From Megachile rotundata (taxonomy: Eukaryota; Arthropoda; Insecta; Hymenoptera; Megachilidae): a stretch of 64,000 bases of DNA. Shown in pieces: positions 33,101 through 49,540 of this stretch (position 1 is the first letter of the stretch; the number at the start of each line of letters is the position of its first letter). A model generated the notes under the pieces. It saw only the letters and a list, made by a program, of their open reading frames with translations, was not told the origin of the DNA and did not search any database. The stretch covers positions 434,001 to 498,000 of the forward strand of contig NW_027473318.1 in NCBI RefSeq assembly GCF_050947335.1, in the 5' to 3' direction. The translations under genes and the position numbers were made by a program.

Positions 33101-36100
33101 TCACAATCATACAATCGCATTCATACAATCGCAATCATACAATCACAATCATACAATCACAATCATACAATCACAATCATACAATCACAATCATACAATC
33201 ACAATCATACAATCACAATCATACAATCACAATCATACAATCACAATCATACTATCACAATCATACAATCACAATCATACAATCACAATCATACAATCAC
33301 AGTCATACAATCACAGTCATACAATCACAGTCATACAATCACAATCTTACAATCACAATCATACAATCACAATCATACAATCACAGTCATACAATCACAG
33401 TCATACAATCACAATCATACTATCACAATCATACAATCACAATCATACAATGACAATCATACAATCGCAATCATACAATCGCAATCACACAATCACAATC
33501 ATACAATCACAATCATACTGTCACAATCATACAATCACAATCGTACTGTCACAATCATACAATCACAATCATACAATCACAATCATACAATCACAATCAT
33601 ACATTCAAAATCATGCAATCACAATCATACAATCACAATCATGCAATCACAATCATACAATCACAATCATACAATCACAATCGTACAATCACAATCGTAC
33701 AATCACAATCGTACAATCACAATCGCACAATCACAATCGCACAATCACAATCATACAATCACAGTCATACAATCACAATCATACAATCACAATCATACAA
33801 TCACAATCATACAATCACAGTCATACAATCAATATCATACAATCACAATCATACAATCACAATCATGCAATCACAATCATACAATCGCATTCATACAATC
33901 GCAATCATACAATCACAATCATACAATCACAATCATACAATCATAATTATACAATCACAAAAATACAATCATAATCATACAATCACAATCATACAATCGC
34001 AATCATACAATCACAATCATACTATCACAATCATACAATCATAATCATACAATCACAATCATACAATCACAATCATACAATCACAATCATACAATCACAA
34101 CCATACAATCACAACCGTACAATCACAATCGTACAATCACAATCGCACAATCACAATCATACAATCACAGTCATACTATCGCAATCATACAATCGCAATC
34201 ATACCATCACAATCATACAGTCACAACCGTACAATCATAATCATACAATCACAATCATACAATCATAATCATACAATCACAATCATACAATCGCAATCAT
34301 ACAATCACAATCATACAATCACAATCATACCATCACAATCATACAATCACAATAATACAATCGCAATCATACAATCACAATCATACAATCACAAAAATAC
34401 AATCATAATCATACAATCACAATCATACAATCGCAATCATACTATCACAATCATGCAATCACAATCATACAATCACAATCATACAATCGCAATCATACAA
34501 TCACAATCATACAATCACAACCATACAATCACAATCATACAATCACAATAATTCTATCACAATCACACAATCACAATCATACAATCGCAATCATACAATC
34601 ACAATCATACAATCACAATCATACAATCACAATCATACAATCACAATCATGCAATCACAATCATTCAATCATAATCATACAATCACAACCATACAATCAC
34701 AACCGTACAATCACAATCGTACAATCACAATCGCACAATCACAATCATACAATCACAGTCGTACAATCACAATCATACAATCACAATCATACTATCACAA
34801 TCATGCAATCACAATCATACAATCACAATCATACAATCGCAATCATACAATCACAATCATACAATCACAACCATACAATCACAATCATACAATCACAATA
34901 ATTCTATCACAATCACACAATCACAATCATACAATCACAATCATACAATCACAATCTTACAATCACAATCATACTATCACAATCATACAATCACAATCAT
35001 ACAATCACAATCATACAATCACAATCATACATTCAAAATCATGCAATCACAATCATACAATCACAATCATGCAATCACAATCATTCAATCATAATCATAC
35101 AATCACAATCGTACAATCACAATCGCACAATCACAATCGCACAATCACAATCATACAATCACAGTCATACAATCACAATCATACAATCGCAATCATACAA
35201 TCAATATCATACAATCACAATCATGCAATCACAATCATGCAATCACAATCATACAATCGCATTCATACAACCGCAATCATGCAATCACAATCATACAATC
35301 ACAATCATACAATCACAATCATACAATCACAAAAATACAATCATAATCATACAATCACAATCATACAATCGCAATCATACAATCACAATCATACAATCAT
35401 AATCATACAATCACAATCATACACTCGCAATCATACAATCACAATCATACCATCACAATCATACAATCACAATCATACAATCATAATCATACAATTACAA
35501 TCATACATCACAATCATACAATCACAATCATACAATCACAATCATACAATCGCAATCACACAATCACAATCATACAATCACAATCATACTGTCACAATCA
35601 TACAATCACAATCATACAATCACAAACATACTATCGCAATCATACAATCGCAATCATACCATCACAATCATACAGTCACAACCGTACAATCATAATCATA
35701 CAATCACAATCATACAATCATAATCATACAATCACAATCATACAATCACAATCGCACAATCACAATCGCACAATCACAATCATACAATCACAGTCATACA
35801 ATCACAATCATACAATCACAATCATACAATCACAATCATACAATCACAATCATACAATCAATATCATACGATCAATATCATACAATCACAATCATACAAT
35901 CACAATCATACAATCACAATCATACAATCACAGTCATACAATCACAATCATACAATCACAATCATACTATCACGATCATACAATCACGATCGTACAATCA
36001 CAATCGTACAATCACAATCGCACAATCACAATAGTACAATCACAATCGTACAATCACAATCATACAATCATAATCATACAATGACAATCATACAATCACA

Positions 36101-39100
36101 ATCATACAATCACAGTCATACAATCACAATCTTACAATCACAATCATACTATCGCAATCATACAATCACAATCATACCATCACAATCATACAATCACAAT
36201 CATACGATCCCAATCATACAATTACAATCATACAATCATAATCATACAATCACAATCATACAATCACAATCATACAATGACAGTCATACAATCACAATCT
36301 TACAATCACAATCATACAATCACAGTCATACAATCACAATCATACAATCACAATCATACAATCACAGTCATACAATCACAATCATACAATCACAATCATA
36401 CTATCACAATCATACAATCATAATCATACAATCACAATCATACAATCACAATCATACAATCACGGTCATACAATCACAATCTCACAATCACAATCATACT
36501 ATCACAATCATACAATCACAATCATACAATCACAATCATACAATCACTATCATACATTCAAAATCATGTAATCACAATCATACAATCACAATCATGCAAT
36601 CACAATCATTCAATCATAATCATACAATCACAACCATACAATCACAACCGTACAATCACAATCGTACAATCACAATCGCACAATCACAATCATACAGTCA
36701 CAGTCATACTATCGCAATCATACAATCGCAATCATACCATCACAATCATACAGTCACAACCGTACAATCATAATCATACAATCACAATCATACAATCATA
36801 ATCATACAATCACAATCATACAATCGCAATCATACAATCACAATCATACAATCACAATCATACAATCGCAATCACACAATCACAATCATACAATCACAAT
36901 CATACTGTCACAATCATACAATCACAATCATACAATCACAATCATACAATCACAATCATACAATCATAATCATACAATCACAATCATACAATCGCAATCA
37001 TACAATCACAATCATACAATCACAATCATACTATCGCAATCATACAATCACAGTCATACAATCACAATCATACAATCACAATCATACAATTACAATCATA
37101 CAATCACAATCATACAATCACAATCATACAATCACAATCATACAATCACAATCATACAATTACAATCATACAATCACAATCGTACAATCGCAATCCTACA
37201 ATTACAATCTCCAAAATACAATCTCCCAAATACAATCATACAATCACAATCATACAATCATAATCATACAATCACAATCATACAATCACAATCATACAAT
37301 CACGGTCATACAATCACAATCTTACAATCACAATCATACTATCACAATCATACAATCACAATCATACAATCACAATCATACAATCACTATCATACATTCA
37401 AAATCATGCAATCACTATCATACAATCACAATCATACACTCACAATCATACAACCACAATCAGACAATCACAATCATACAATCACAATCATACAATCAAT
37501 ATCATACAATCACAATCATACAATCACAATCATACAATCACAATCATGCAATCACAATCATACAATCGCATTCATACAATCGCAATCATACAATCACAAT
37601 CATACAATCACAATCATACAATCATAATTATACAATCACAAAAATACAATCATAATCATACAATCACAATCATACAATCGCAATCATACAATCACAATCA
37701 TACTATCACAATCATACAATCATAATCATACAATCACAATCATACAATCACAATCATACAATCACAATCATACAATCACGGTCATACAATCACAATCTTA
37801 CAATCACAATCATACTATCACAATCATACAATCACAATCATACAATCACAATCATACAATCACTATCATACATTCAAAATCATGCAATCACAATCATACA
37901 ATCACAATCATACAATCACAATCATACAATCACAATCATACATTCAAAATCATGCAATCACAATCATACAATCACAATCATGCAATCACAATCATTCAAT
38001 CACAATCATACAATCACAATCATACAATCACAATCGTACAATCACAATCGTACAATCACAATCGCACAATCACAATCGCACAATCACAATCATACACTCA
38101 CAGTCATACAATCACAATCATACAATCACAATCATACTATCACAATCATACAGTCACAATCATACAATCACAATCATACAATCACAATCATACAATCAAT
38201 ATCGTACCATCACAATCATACAATCACAATCATGCAATCACAATCATACAATCGCATTCATACAATCGCAATCATACAATCACAATCATACAATCACAAT
38301 CATACAATCACAATCATACAATCACAATCATACAATCACAATCATACAATCACAATCATACAATCACAATCATACTATCACAATCATACAATCACAATCA
38401 TACAATCACAATCATACAATCACAGTCATACAATCACAGTCATACAATCACAGTCATACAATCACAATCTTACAATCACAATCATACAATCACAATCATA
38501 CAATCACAGTCATACAATCACAGTCATACAATCACAATCATACTATCACAATCATACAATCACAATCATACAATCACAATCATACAATCGCAATCATACA
38601 ATCGCAATCACACAATCACAATCATACAATCACAATCATACTGTCACAATCATACAATCACAATCGTACTGTCACAATCATACAATCACAATCATACAAT
38701 CACAATCATACAATCACAATCATACATTCAAAATCATACATTCAAAATCATGCAATCACAATCATACAATCACAATCATGCAATCACAATCATACAATCA
38801 CAATCATACAATCACAATCGTACAATCACAATCGTACAATCACAATCGTACAATCACAATCGCACAATCACAATCGCACAATCACAATCATACAATCACA
38901 GTCATACAATCACAATCATACAATCACAATCATACAATCACAATCATACAATCACAGTCATACAATCAATATCATACAATCACAATCATACAATCACAAT
39001 CATGCAATCACAATCATACAATCGCATTCATACAATCGCAATCATACAATCACAATCATACAATCACAATCATACAATCATAATTATACAATCACAAAAA

Positions 39101-40562
39101 TACAATCATAATCATACAATCACAATCATACAATCGCAATCATACAATCACAATCATACTATCACAATCATACAATCATAATCATACAATCACAATCATA
39201 CAATCACAATCATACAATCACAATCATACAATCACGGTCATACAATCACAATCTTACAATCACAATCATACTATCACAATCATACAATCACAATCATACA
39301 ATCACAATCATACAATCACTATCATACATTCAAAATCATGCAATCACAATCATACAATCACAATCATGCAATCACAATCATTCAATCATAATCATACAAT
39401 CACAACCATACAATCACAACCGTACAATCACAATCGTGCAATCACAATCGCACAATCACAATCATACAATCACAGTCATACTATCGCAATCATACAATCG
39501 CAATCATACCATCACAATCATACAGTCACAACCGTACAATCATAATCATACAATCACAATCATACAATCATAATCATACAATCACAATCATACAATCGCA
39601 ATCATACAATCGCAATCATACAATCACAATCATACAATCACAATCATACAATCATAATTATACAATCACAAAAATACAATCATAATCATACAATCACAAT
39701 CATACAATCGCAATCATACAATCACAATCATACTATCACAATCATACAATCATAATCATACAATCACAATCATACAATCACAATCATACAATCACAATCA
39801 TACAATCACGGTCATACAATCACAATCTTACAATCACAATCATACTATCACAATCATACAATCACAATCATACAATCACAATCATACAATCACTATCATA
39901 CATTCAAAATCATGCAATCACAATCATACAATCACAATCATGCAATCACAATCATTCAATCATAATCATACAATCACAACCATACAATCACAACCGTACA
40001 ATCACAATCGTACAATCACAATCGCACAATCACAATCATACAATCACAGTCATACTATCGCAATCATACAATCGCAATCATACCATCACAATCATACAGT
40101 CACAACCGTACAATCATAATCATACAATCACAATCATACAATCATAATCATACAATCACAATCATACAATCGCAATCATACAATCACAATCATACAATCA
40201 CAATCATACTATCGCAATCATACAATCACAGTCATACAATCACAATCATACAATCAGAATCATACAATCACAATCATACAATCACAATCATACAATCACA
40301 ATCATACAATCACAATCATACAATCACAATCATACAATCACAATCATACAATCACAATCGTACAATCGCAATCCTACAATTACAATCTCCAAAATACAAT
40401 CTCCCAAATACAATCATACAATCACAATCATACAATCATAATCATACAATCACAATCATACAATCACAATCATACAATCACGGTCATACAATCACAATCT
40501 TACAATCACAATCATACTATCACAATCATACAATCACAATCATACAATCACAATCATACAAT
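30130..40562 (+). repeat. 10.4-kb tandem duplication, copy 2
   Basis: This copy directly follows copy 1. The exchange point lies in about 30115-30175, where both flanks are alike. To its left the sequence matches 40.50-40.56 kb; to its right it matches 19.70 kb onward. Homology to copy 1 ends near 40562, where CACTATC stands in place of CACAATC. Apart from two whole-unit losses, only scattered single-base differences were noticed, such as CACACTC at 30.36 kb. Confidence 0.92.
34285..37905 (+). repeat. 3.6-kb segment copied to 40.95-44.58 kb, donor-like copy
   Basis: Stop-free tracts and landmarks here recur at +6,663 bp (34649 to 41312, 36081 to 42744, 13-bp unit 35503 to 42166), changing to +6,677 (37210 to 43887, 37406 to 44083) after a one-unit gain. 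The segment lies inside 10.4-kb copy 2 and so also has a twin at 23.90-27.52 kb. The copies are not adjacent; about 3 kb of other satellite units separates them. Confidence 0.85.
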
Positions 40563-43500
40563 CACTATCATACATTCAAAATCATGCAATCACAATCATA
40601 CAATCACAATCATGCAATCACAATCATTCAATCATAATCATACAATCACAACCATACAATCACAACCGTACAATCACAATCGTACAATCACAATCGCACA
40701 ATCACAATCATACAATCACAGTCGTACAATCACAATCATACAATCACAATCATACTATCACAATCATGCAATCACAATCATACAATCACAATCATACAAT
40801 CGCAATCATACAATCACAATCATACAATCACAACCATACAATCACAATCATACAATCACAATAATTCTATCACAATCACACAATCACAATCATACAATCA
40901 CAATCATACAATCACAATCATACAATCACAATCATACAATTACAATCATACAATCGCAATCATACAATCACAATCATACAATCACAATCATACCATCACA
41001 ATCATACAATCACAATAATACAATCGCAATCATACAATCACAATCATACAATCACAAAAATACAATCATAATCATACAATCACAATCATACAATCGCAAT
41101 CATACTATCACAATCATGCAATCACAATCATACAATCACAATCATACAATCGCAATCATACAATCACAATCATACAATCACAACCATACAATCACAATCA
41201 TACAATCACAATAATTCTATCACAATCACACAATCACAATCATACAATCGCAATCATACAATCACAATCATACAATCACAATCATACAATCACAATCATA
41301 CAATCACAATCATGCAATCACAATCATTCAATCATAATCATACAATCACAACCATACAATCACAACCGTACAATCACAATCGTACAATCACAATCGCACA
41401 ATCACAATCATACAATCACAGTCGTACAATCACAATCATACAATCACAATCATACTATCACAATCATGCAATCACAATCATACAATCACAATCATACAAT
41501 CGCAATCATACAATCACAATCATACAATCACAACCATACAATCACAATCATACAATCACAATAATTCTATCACAATCACACAATCACAATCATACAATCA
41601 CAATCATACAATCACAATCTTACAATCACAATCATACTATCACAATCATACAATCACAATCATACAATCACAATCATACAATCACAATCATACATTCAAA
41701 ATCATGCAATCACAATCATACAATCACAATCATGCAATCACAATCATTCAATCATAATCATACAATCACAATCGTACAATCACAATCGCACAATCACAAT
41801 CGCACAATCACAATCATACAATCACAGTCATACAATCACAATCATACAATCGCAATCATACAATCAATATCATACAATCACAATCATGCAATCACAATCA
41901 TGCAATCACAATCATACAATCGCATTCATACAACCGCAATCATGCAATCACAATCATACAATCACAATCATACAATCACAATCATACAATCACAAAAATA
42001 CAATCATAATCATACAATCACAATCATACAATCGCAATCATACAATCACAATCATACAATCATAATCATACAATCACAATCATACACTCGCAATCATACA
42101 ATCACAATCATACCATCACAATCATACAATCACAATCATACAATCATAATCATACAATTACAATCATACATCACAATCATACAATCACAATCATACAATC
42201 ACAATCATACAATCGCAATCACACAATCACAATCATACAATCACAATCATACTGTCACAATCATACAATCACAATCATACAATCACAAACATACTATCGC
42301 AATCATACAATCGCAATCATACCATCACAATCATACAGTCACAACCGTACAATCATAATCATACAATCACAATCATACAATCATAATCATACAATCACAA
42401 TCATACAATCACAATCGCACAATCACAATCGCACAATCACAATCATACAATCACAGTCATACAATCACAATCATACAATCACAATCATACAATCACAATC
42501 ATACAATCACAATCATACAATCAATATCATACGATCAATATCATACAATCACAATCATACAATCACAATCATACAATCACAATCATACAATCACAGTCAT
42601 ACAATCACAATCATACAATCACAATCATACTATCACGATCATACAATCACGATCGTACAATCACAATCGTACAATCACAATCGCACAATCACAATAGTAC
42701 AATCACAATCGTACAATCACAATCATACAATCATAATCATACAATGACAATCATACAATCACAATCATACAATCACAGTCATACAATCACAATCTTACAA
42801 TCACAATCATACTATCGCAATCATACAATCACAATCATACCATCACAATCATACAATCACAATCATACGATCCCAATCATACAATTACAATCATACAATC
42901 ATAATCATACAATCACAATCATACAATCACAATCATACAATGACAGTCATACAATCACAATCTTACAATCACAATCATACAATCACAGTCATACAATCAC
43001 AATCATACAATCACAATCATACAATCACAGTCATACAATCACAATCATACAATCACAATCATACTATCACAATCATACAATCATAATCATACAATCACAA
43101 TCATACAATCACAATCATACAATCACGGTCATACAATCACAATCTCACAATCACAATCATACTATCACAATCATACAATCACAATCATACAATCACAATC
43201 ATACAATCACTATCATACATTCAAAATCATGTAATCACAATCATACAATCACAATCATGCAATCACAATCATTCAATCATAATCATACAATCACAACCAT
43301 ACAATCACAACCGTACAATCACAATCGTACAATCACAATCGCACAATCACAATCATACAGTCACAGTCATACTATCGCAATCATACAATCGCAATCATAC
43401 CATCACAATCATACAGTCACAACCGTACAATCATAATCATACAATCACAATCATACAATCATAATCATACAATCACAATCATACAATCGCAATCATACAA

Positions 43501-43930
43501 TCACAATCATACAATCACAATCATACAATCGCAATCACACAATCACAATCATACAATCACAATCATACTGTCACAATCATACAATCACAATCATACAATC
43601 ACAATCATACAATCACAATCATACAATCATAATCATACAATCACAATCATACAATCGCAATCATACAATCACAATCATACAATCACAATCATACTATCGC
43701 AATCATACAATCACAGTCATACAATCACAATCATACAATCACAATCATACAATTACAATCATACAATCACAATCATACAATCACAATCATACAATCACAA
43801 TCATACAATCACAATCATACAATCACAATCATACAATTACAATCATACAATCACAATCGTACAATCGCAATCCTACAATTACAATCTCCAAAATACAATC
43901 TCCCAAATACAATCATACAATCACAATCAT
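40562..43930 (+). repeat. Mosaic segment: 40.6-kb cassette joined to a copy of 34.3-37.9 kb
   Basis: From 40612 the order of variants follows the 8.5/45.3/53.7-kb cassette. At about 40.95-40.98 kb it switches to the 34.3-kb type: here the unit reads ATACCATCACAATC, as at 34.33 kb, where the other cassette copies read ATACTATCACAATC. From there to 44.58 kb it follows the 34.3-37.9 kb segment. Two ATGCAATC/ATTCAATC cassettes stand 700 bp apart (40612, 41312). The 13-bp unit is at 42166 and a TCC cassette at 43887. Confidence 0.82.
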
Positions 43931-46900
43931 ACAATCATAATCATACAATCACAATCATACAATCACAATCATACAATCACGGTCATACAATCACAATCTT
44001 ACAATCACAATCATACTATCACAATCATACAATCACAATCATACAATCACAATCATACAATCACTATCATACATTCAAAATCATGCAATCACTATCATAC
44101 AATCACAATCATACACTCACAATCATACAACCACAATCAGACAATCACAATCATACAATCACAATCATACAATCAATATCATACAATCACAATCATACAA
44201 TCACAATCATACAATCACAATCATGCAATCACAATCATACAATCGCATTCATACAATCGCAATCATACAATCACAATCATACAATCACAATCATACAATC
44301 ATAATTATACAATCACAAAAATACAATCATAATCATACAATCACAATCATACAATCGCAATCATACAATCACAATCATACTATCACAATCATACAATCAT
44401 AATCATACAATCACAATCATACAATCACAATCATACAATCACAATCATACAATCACGGTCATACAATCACAATCTTACAATCACAATCATACTATCACAA
44501 TCATACAATCACAATCATACAATCACAATCATACAATCACTATCATACATTCAAAATCATGCAATCACAATCATACAATCACAATCATGCAATCACAATC
44601 ATTCAATCATAATCATACAATCACAACCATACAATCACAACCGTACAATCACAATCGTGCAATCACAATCGCACAATCACAATCATACAATCACAGTCAT
44701 ACTATCGCAATCATACAATCGCAATCATACCATCACAATCATACAGTCACAACCGTACAATCATAATCATACAATCACAATCATACAATCATAATCATAC
44801 AATCACAATCATACAATCGCAATCATACAATCACAATCATACAATCACAATCATACTATCGCAATCATACAATCACAGTCATACAATCACAATCATACAA
44901 TCACAATCATACAATCACAATCATACAATCACAATCATACAATCACCATCATACAATCACAATCATACAATCACAATCATACAATCACAATCATACAATC
45001 ACAATCATACAATCACAATCATACAATCACAATCATACAATCACAATCGTACAATCGCAATCCTACAATTACAATCTCCAAAATACAATCTCCCAAATAC
45101 AATCATACAATCACAATCATACAATCATAATCATACAATCACAATCATACAATCACAATCATACAATCACGGTCATACAATCACAATCTTACAATCACAA
45201 TCATACTATCACAATCATACAATCACAATCATACAATCACAATCATACAATCACTATCATACATTCAAAATCATGCAATCACAATCATACAATCACAATC
45301 ATGCAATCACAATCATTCAATCATAATCATACAATCACAACCATACAATCACAACCGTACAATCACAATCGTACAATCACAATCGCACAATCACAATCAT
45401 ACAATCACAGTCGTACAATCACAATCATACAATCACAATCATACTATCACAATCATGCAATCACAATCATACAATCACAATCATACAATCGCAATCATAC
45501 AATCACAATCATACAATCACAGCCATACAATCACAATCATACAATCACAATAATTCTATCACAATCACACAATCACAATCATACAATCACAATCATACAA
45601 TCACAATCATACAATCACAATCATACAATTACAATCATACAATCGCAATCATACAATCACAATCATACAATCACAATCATACTATCACAATCATACAATC
45701 ACAATAATACAATCGCAATCATACAATCACAATCATACAATCACAAAAATACAATCATAATCATACAATCACAATCATACAATCGCAATCATACTATCAC
45801 AATCATGCAATCACAATCATACAATCACAATCATACAATCGCAATCATACAATCACAATCATACAATCACAGCCATACAATCACAATCATACAATCACAA
45901 TAATTCTATCACAATCACACAATCACAATCATGCAATCGCAATCATACAATCACAATCATACAATCACAATCATACAATCACAATCATACAATCACAATC
46001 ATGCAATCACAATCATTCAATCATAATCATACAATCACAACCATACAATCACAACCGTACAATCACAATCGTACAATCACAATCGCACAATCACAATCAT
46101 ACAATCACAGTCGTACAATCACAATCATACAATCACAATCATACTATCACAATCATGCAATCACAATCATACAATCACAATCATACAATCGCAATCATAC
46201 AATCACAATCATACAATCACAACCATACAATCACAATCATACAATCACAATAATTCTATCACAATCACACAATCACAATCATACAATCACAATCATACAA
46301 TCACAATCTTACAATCACAATCATACTATCACAATCATACAATCACAATCATACAATCACAATCATACAATCACAATCATACATTCAAAATCATGCAATC
46401 ACAATCATACAATCACAATCATGCAATCACAATCATTCAATCATAATCATACAATCACAATCGTACAATCACAATCGCACAATCACAATCGCACAATCAC
46501 AATCATACAATCACAGTCATACAATCACAATCATACAATCGCAATCATACAATCAATATCATACAATCACAATCATGCAATCACAATCATGCAATCACAA
46601 TCATACAATCGCATTCATACAACCGCAATCATGCAATCACAATCATACAATCACAATCATACAATCACAATCATACAATCACAAAAATACAATCATAATC
46701 ATACAATCACAATCATACAATCGCAATCATACAATCACAATCATACTGTCACAATCATACAATCACAATCATACAATCACAATCATACAATCACGGTCAT
46801 ACAATCACAATCTTACAATCACAATCATACTATCACAATCATACAATCACAATCATACAATCACAATCATACAATCACAATCATACAATCACTATCATAC

Positions 46901-49540
46901 ATTCAAAATCATGCAATCACTATCATACAATCACAATCATACACTCACAATCATACAACCACAATCAGACAATCACAATCATACAATCACAATCATACAA
47001 TCAATATCATACAATCACAATCATACAATCACAATCATACAATCACAATCATGCAATCACAATCATACAATCGCATTCATACAATCGCAATCATACAATC
47101 ACAATCATACAATCACAATCATACAATCATAATTATACAATCACAAAAATACAATCATAATCATACAATCACAATCATACAATCGCAATCATACAATCAC
47201 AATCATACTATCACAATCATACAATCATAATCATACAATCACAATCATACAATCACAATCATACAATCACAATCATACAATCACGGTCATACAATCACAA
47301 TCTTACAATCACAATCATACTATCACAATCATACAATCACAATCATACAATCACAATCATACAATCACTATCATACATTCAAAATCATGCAATCACAATC
47401 ATACAATCACAATCATGCAATCACAATCATTCAATCATAATCATACAATCACAACCATACAATCACAACCGTACAATCACAATCGTGCAATCACAATCGC
47501 ACAATCACAATCATACAATCACAGTCATACTATCGCAATCATACAATCGCAATCATACCATCACAATCATACAGTCACAACCGTACAATCATAATCATAC
47601 AATCACAATCATACAATCATAATCATACAATCACAATCATACAATCGCAATCATACAATCACAATCATACAATCACAATCATACTATCGCAATCATACAA
47701 TCACAGTCATACAATCACAATCATACAATCACAATCATACAATCACAATCATACAATCACAATCATACAATCACCATCATACAATCACAATCATACAATC
47801 ACAATCATACAATCACAATCATACAATCACAATCATACAATCACAATCGTACAATCGCAATCCTACAATTACAATCTCCAAAATACAATCTCCCAAATAC
47901 AATCATACAATCACAATCATACAATCATAATCATACAATCACAATCATACAATCACAATCATACAATCACGGTCATACAATCACAATCTTACAATCACAA
48001 TCATACTATCACAATCATACAATCACAATCATACAATCACAATCATACAATCACTATCATACATTCAAAATCATGCAATCACAATCATACAATCACAATC
48101 ATGCAATCACAATCATTCAATCATAATCATACAATCACAACCATACAATCACAACCGTACAATCACAATCGTACAATCACAATCGCACAATCACAATCAT
48201 ACAATCACAGTCGTACAATCACAATCATACAATCACAATCATACTATCACAATCATGCAATCACAATCATACAATCACAATCATACAATCGCAATCATAC
48301 AATCACAATCATACAATCACAACCATACAATCACAATCATACAATCACAATAATTCTATCACAATCACACAATCACAATCATACAATCACAATCATACAA
48401 TCACAATCATACAATCACAATCATACAATTACAATCATACAATCGCAATCATACAATCACAATCATACAATCACAATCATACTATCACAATCATACAATC
48501 ACAATAATACAATCGCAATCATACAATCACAATCATACAATCACAAAAATACAATCATAATCATACAATCACAATCATACAATCGCAATCATACTATCAC
48601 AATCATGCAATCACAATCATAAAATCACAATCATACAATCGCAGTCATACAATCACAATCATACAATCACAGCCATACAATCACAATCATACAATCACAA
48701 TAATTCTATCACAATCACACAATCACAATCATGCAATCGCAATCATACAATCACAATCATACAATCACAATCATACAATCACAATCATACAATCACAATC
48801 ATGCAATCACAATCATTCAATCATAATCATACAATCACAACCATACAATCACAACCGTACAATCACAATCGTACAATCACAATCGCACAATCACAATCAT
48901 ACAATCACAGTCGTACAATCACAATCATACAATCACAATCATACTATCACAATCATGCAATCACAATCATACAATCACAATCATACAATCGCAATCATAC
49001 AATCACAATCATACAATCACAACCATACAATCACAATCATACAATCACAATAATTCTATCACAATCACACAATCACAATCATACAATCACAATCATACAA
49101 TCACAATCTTACAATCACAATCATACTATCACAATCATACAATCACAATCATACAATCACAATCATACAATCACAATCATACATTCAAAATCATGCAATC
49201 ACAATCATACAATCACAATCATGCAATCACAATCATTCAATCATAATCATACAATCACAATCGTACAATCACAATCGCACAATCACAATCGCACAATCAC
49301 AATCATACAATCACAGTCATACAATCACAATCATACAATCGCAATCATACAATCAATATCATACAATCACAATCATGCAATCACAATCATGCAATCACAA
49401 TCATACAATCGCATTCATACAACCGCAATCATGCAATCACAATCATACAATCACAATCATACAATCACAATCATACAATCACAAAAATACAATCATAATC
49501 ATACAATCACAATCATACAATCGCAATCATACAATCACAA
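43930..49540 (+). repeat. 2.8-kb tandem duplication (200-202 units, two copies)
   Basis: Copy 1 is about 43.93-46.74 kb and copy 2 about 46.74-49.54 kb. CGTGCAATC recurs from about 44657 to 47485 and CACCATC from 44944 to 47772 (both +2,828). The TCC cassette (45077, 47877), the 700-bp cassette pair (45301/46001 and 48101/48801) and ATGCAATCGC near 45.93/48.73 kb recur at +2,800, so two units were lost midway. The join is a CATACTGTC unit near 46.745 kb, where the equivalent site in copy 2 (49.54 kb) continues into CATAATC units instead. Confidence 0.87.

Noticed and set aside
19700..40562. Treating the 10.4-kb pair as certainly an assembly error
   Set aside because: The copies differ by two whole-unit losses and a few point changes placed consistently, which a simple duplicated contig would not show. 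Haplotype duplication cannot be excluded without reads.
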